Assembly (NCBI GenBank): GCA_021372245.1
Contig: JAJFUV010000290.1
Span: 1-34,079, forward strand
Reading direction: 5' to 3'
DNA length: 34,079 nt
From: Terriglobales bacterium
GTDB lineage: Bacteria; Acidobacteriota; Terriglobia; Bryobacterales; Bryobacteraceae
Under the pieces are notes generated by a model. That model had not been told where the DNA came from. It was given only the letters and a program-made list of their open reading frames with translations, and searched no databases. A program made the translations under genes and the position numbers. Each line of letters begins with the position of its first letter. Position 1 is the first letter of the stretch. Shown here piece after piece: positions 33,877 through 34,079 of the stretch.

Positions 33877-34079
33877 GATTTCCCCGTAATATACTCCAGC
33901 GCGGCGAACGTCTCAGCCAGAACCTTCTGTGGATCCGGCTCATCCACTCTCACCACCCGTATCGGACCCTTGCCGGAAGGCCGCCATCGCTCGTACATGC
34001 GCCCGCAGGGGAAACCCGCGAACACGCTGACCAGCGGTGTACCGCACGCGGCGGCGACATGGCCTCCCGCCGAATCGTA
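33873..34079 (-). CDS. Glycosyltransferase family 9 (heptosyltransferase-like), C-terminal part only
   Basis: The frame enters from the right edge and ends at the TGA at 33873-33875, giving 68 residues of a C-terminus. The segment DSAGGHVAAACGTPLVSVFA is the family 9 donor-binding motif (D-T/S-G-x-x-H-x-A-A-x-x-G-T-P), followed by GFPCGRMYERWRPSGKG and a closing helix. Family 9 enzymes transfer heptose or related sugars from ADP-activated donors onto lipopolysaccharide-type acceptors at the inner membrane. The last bases overlap the SDR start codon (ATGA), so the three minus-strand genes here are one operon for making and transferring a modified sugar. The N-terminal part lies outside the window. 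Confidence 0.8.
   Translation of the reverse strand, partial: YDSAGGHVAAACGTPLVSVFAGFPCGRMYERWRPSGKGPIRVVRVDEPDPQKVLAETFAALEYITGKS

Overview
The window reads as chromosomal DNA from an Acidobacteriota bacterium of the Solibacter/Bryobacter type. The evidence is family content: two very large TonB-dependent receptor-like proteins with an N-terminal carboxypeptidase-regulatory fold, an SBBP-repeat protein ending in the 'Solibacter' C-terminal domain (TIGR03437-like), a VWFA-related acidobacterial protein (TIGR03436-like), many secreted proteins of unknown function, and high GC. This assignment is inference from protein families, not a database match. I see no tRNA, rRNA, CRISPR array, transposase or prophage gene.

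Layout. (1) 1-3415: a truncated gene with a caspase-like (clan CD/DUF4347-like) signature diverges from a FhlA-type sigma54 activator with two GAF domains. The activator is followed by a STAS protein and a small Cys-rich protein. Inverted TGGCA/TGCCA repeats lie upstream of the activator gene and again upstream of the STAS gene, where a well-spaced sigma54 -24/-12 element precedes the STAS start codon. This looks like a complete local sigma54 circuit. (2) 3442-6728: two translationally coupled exported proteins, possibly glycosidase-related. (3) 6847-8997: a secreted beta-propeller-like protein with a clear promoter/operator. (4) 9011-12439 (minus): an apparent operon eno - gpmA - exported acetamidase/formamidase - STAS protein, the first three joined by 4-nt overlaps. 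(5) 12576-14511: rpsU with a TTG start and a structured leader, an exported Gln-rich protein, and ssb. (6) 14636-16449: a secreted unknown protein coupled by ATGA to a FAM173/ATPSCKMT-like methyltransferase with an N-terminal signal or membrane segment. (7) 16794-25201: two TonB-dependent receptor-like proteins separated by two small exported proteins. (8) 25302-31775: a Tat-exported Gfo/Idh/MocA-like protein, a vWA protein, a Tat-exported mannonate-dehydratase-like enolase-superfamily protein and an M14 metallopeptidase. (9) 31753-34079 (minus): a glycan gene cluster of GT9 glycosyltransferase (partial) - SDR epimerase/dehydratase - DegT aminotransferase.

How they fit together: most of the window builds the cell envelope and periplasm, through uptake or binding of oligomers (the receptors), periplasmic processing of sugars, amides and peptides, and surface glycan synthesis, interleaved with core genes (eno, gpmA, rpsU, ssb). 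Two exported enzyme-family proteins have substitutions at key positions (the Gfo/Idh EKP motif; the ManD-type His), so their usual reactions should not be assumed. Several starts were moved inward from the longest ORF because ribosome binding sites, signal peptides or promoters fix them. Coordinates of regulatory elements were read by eye.
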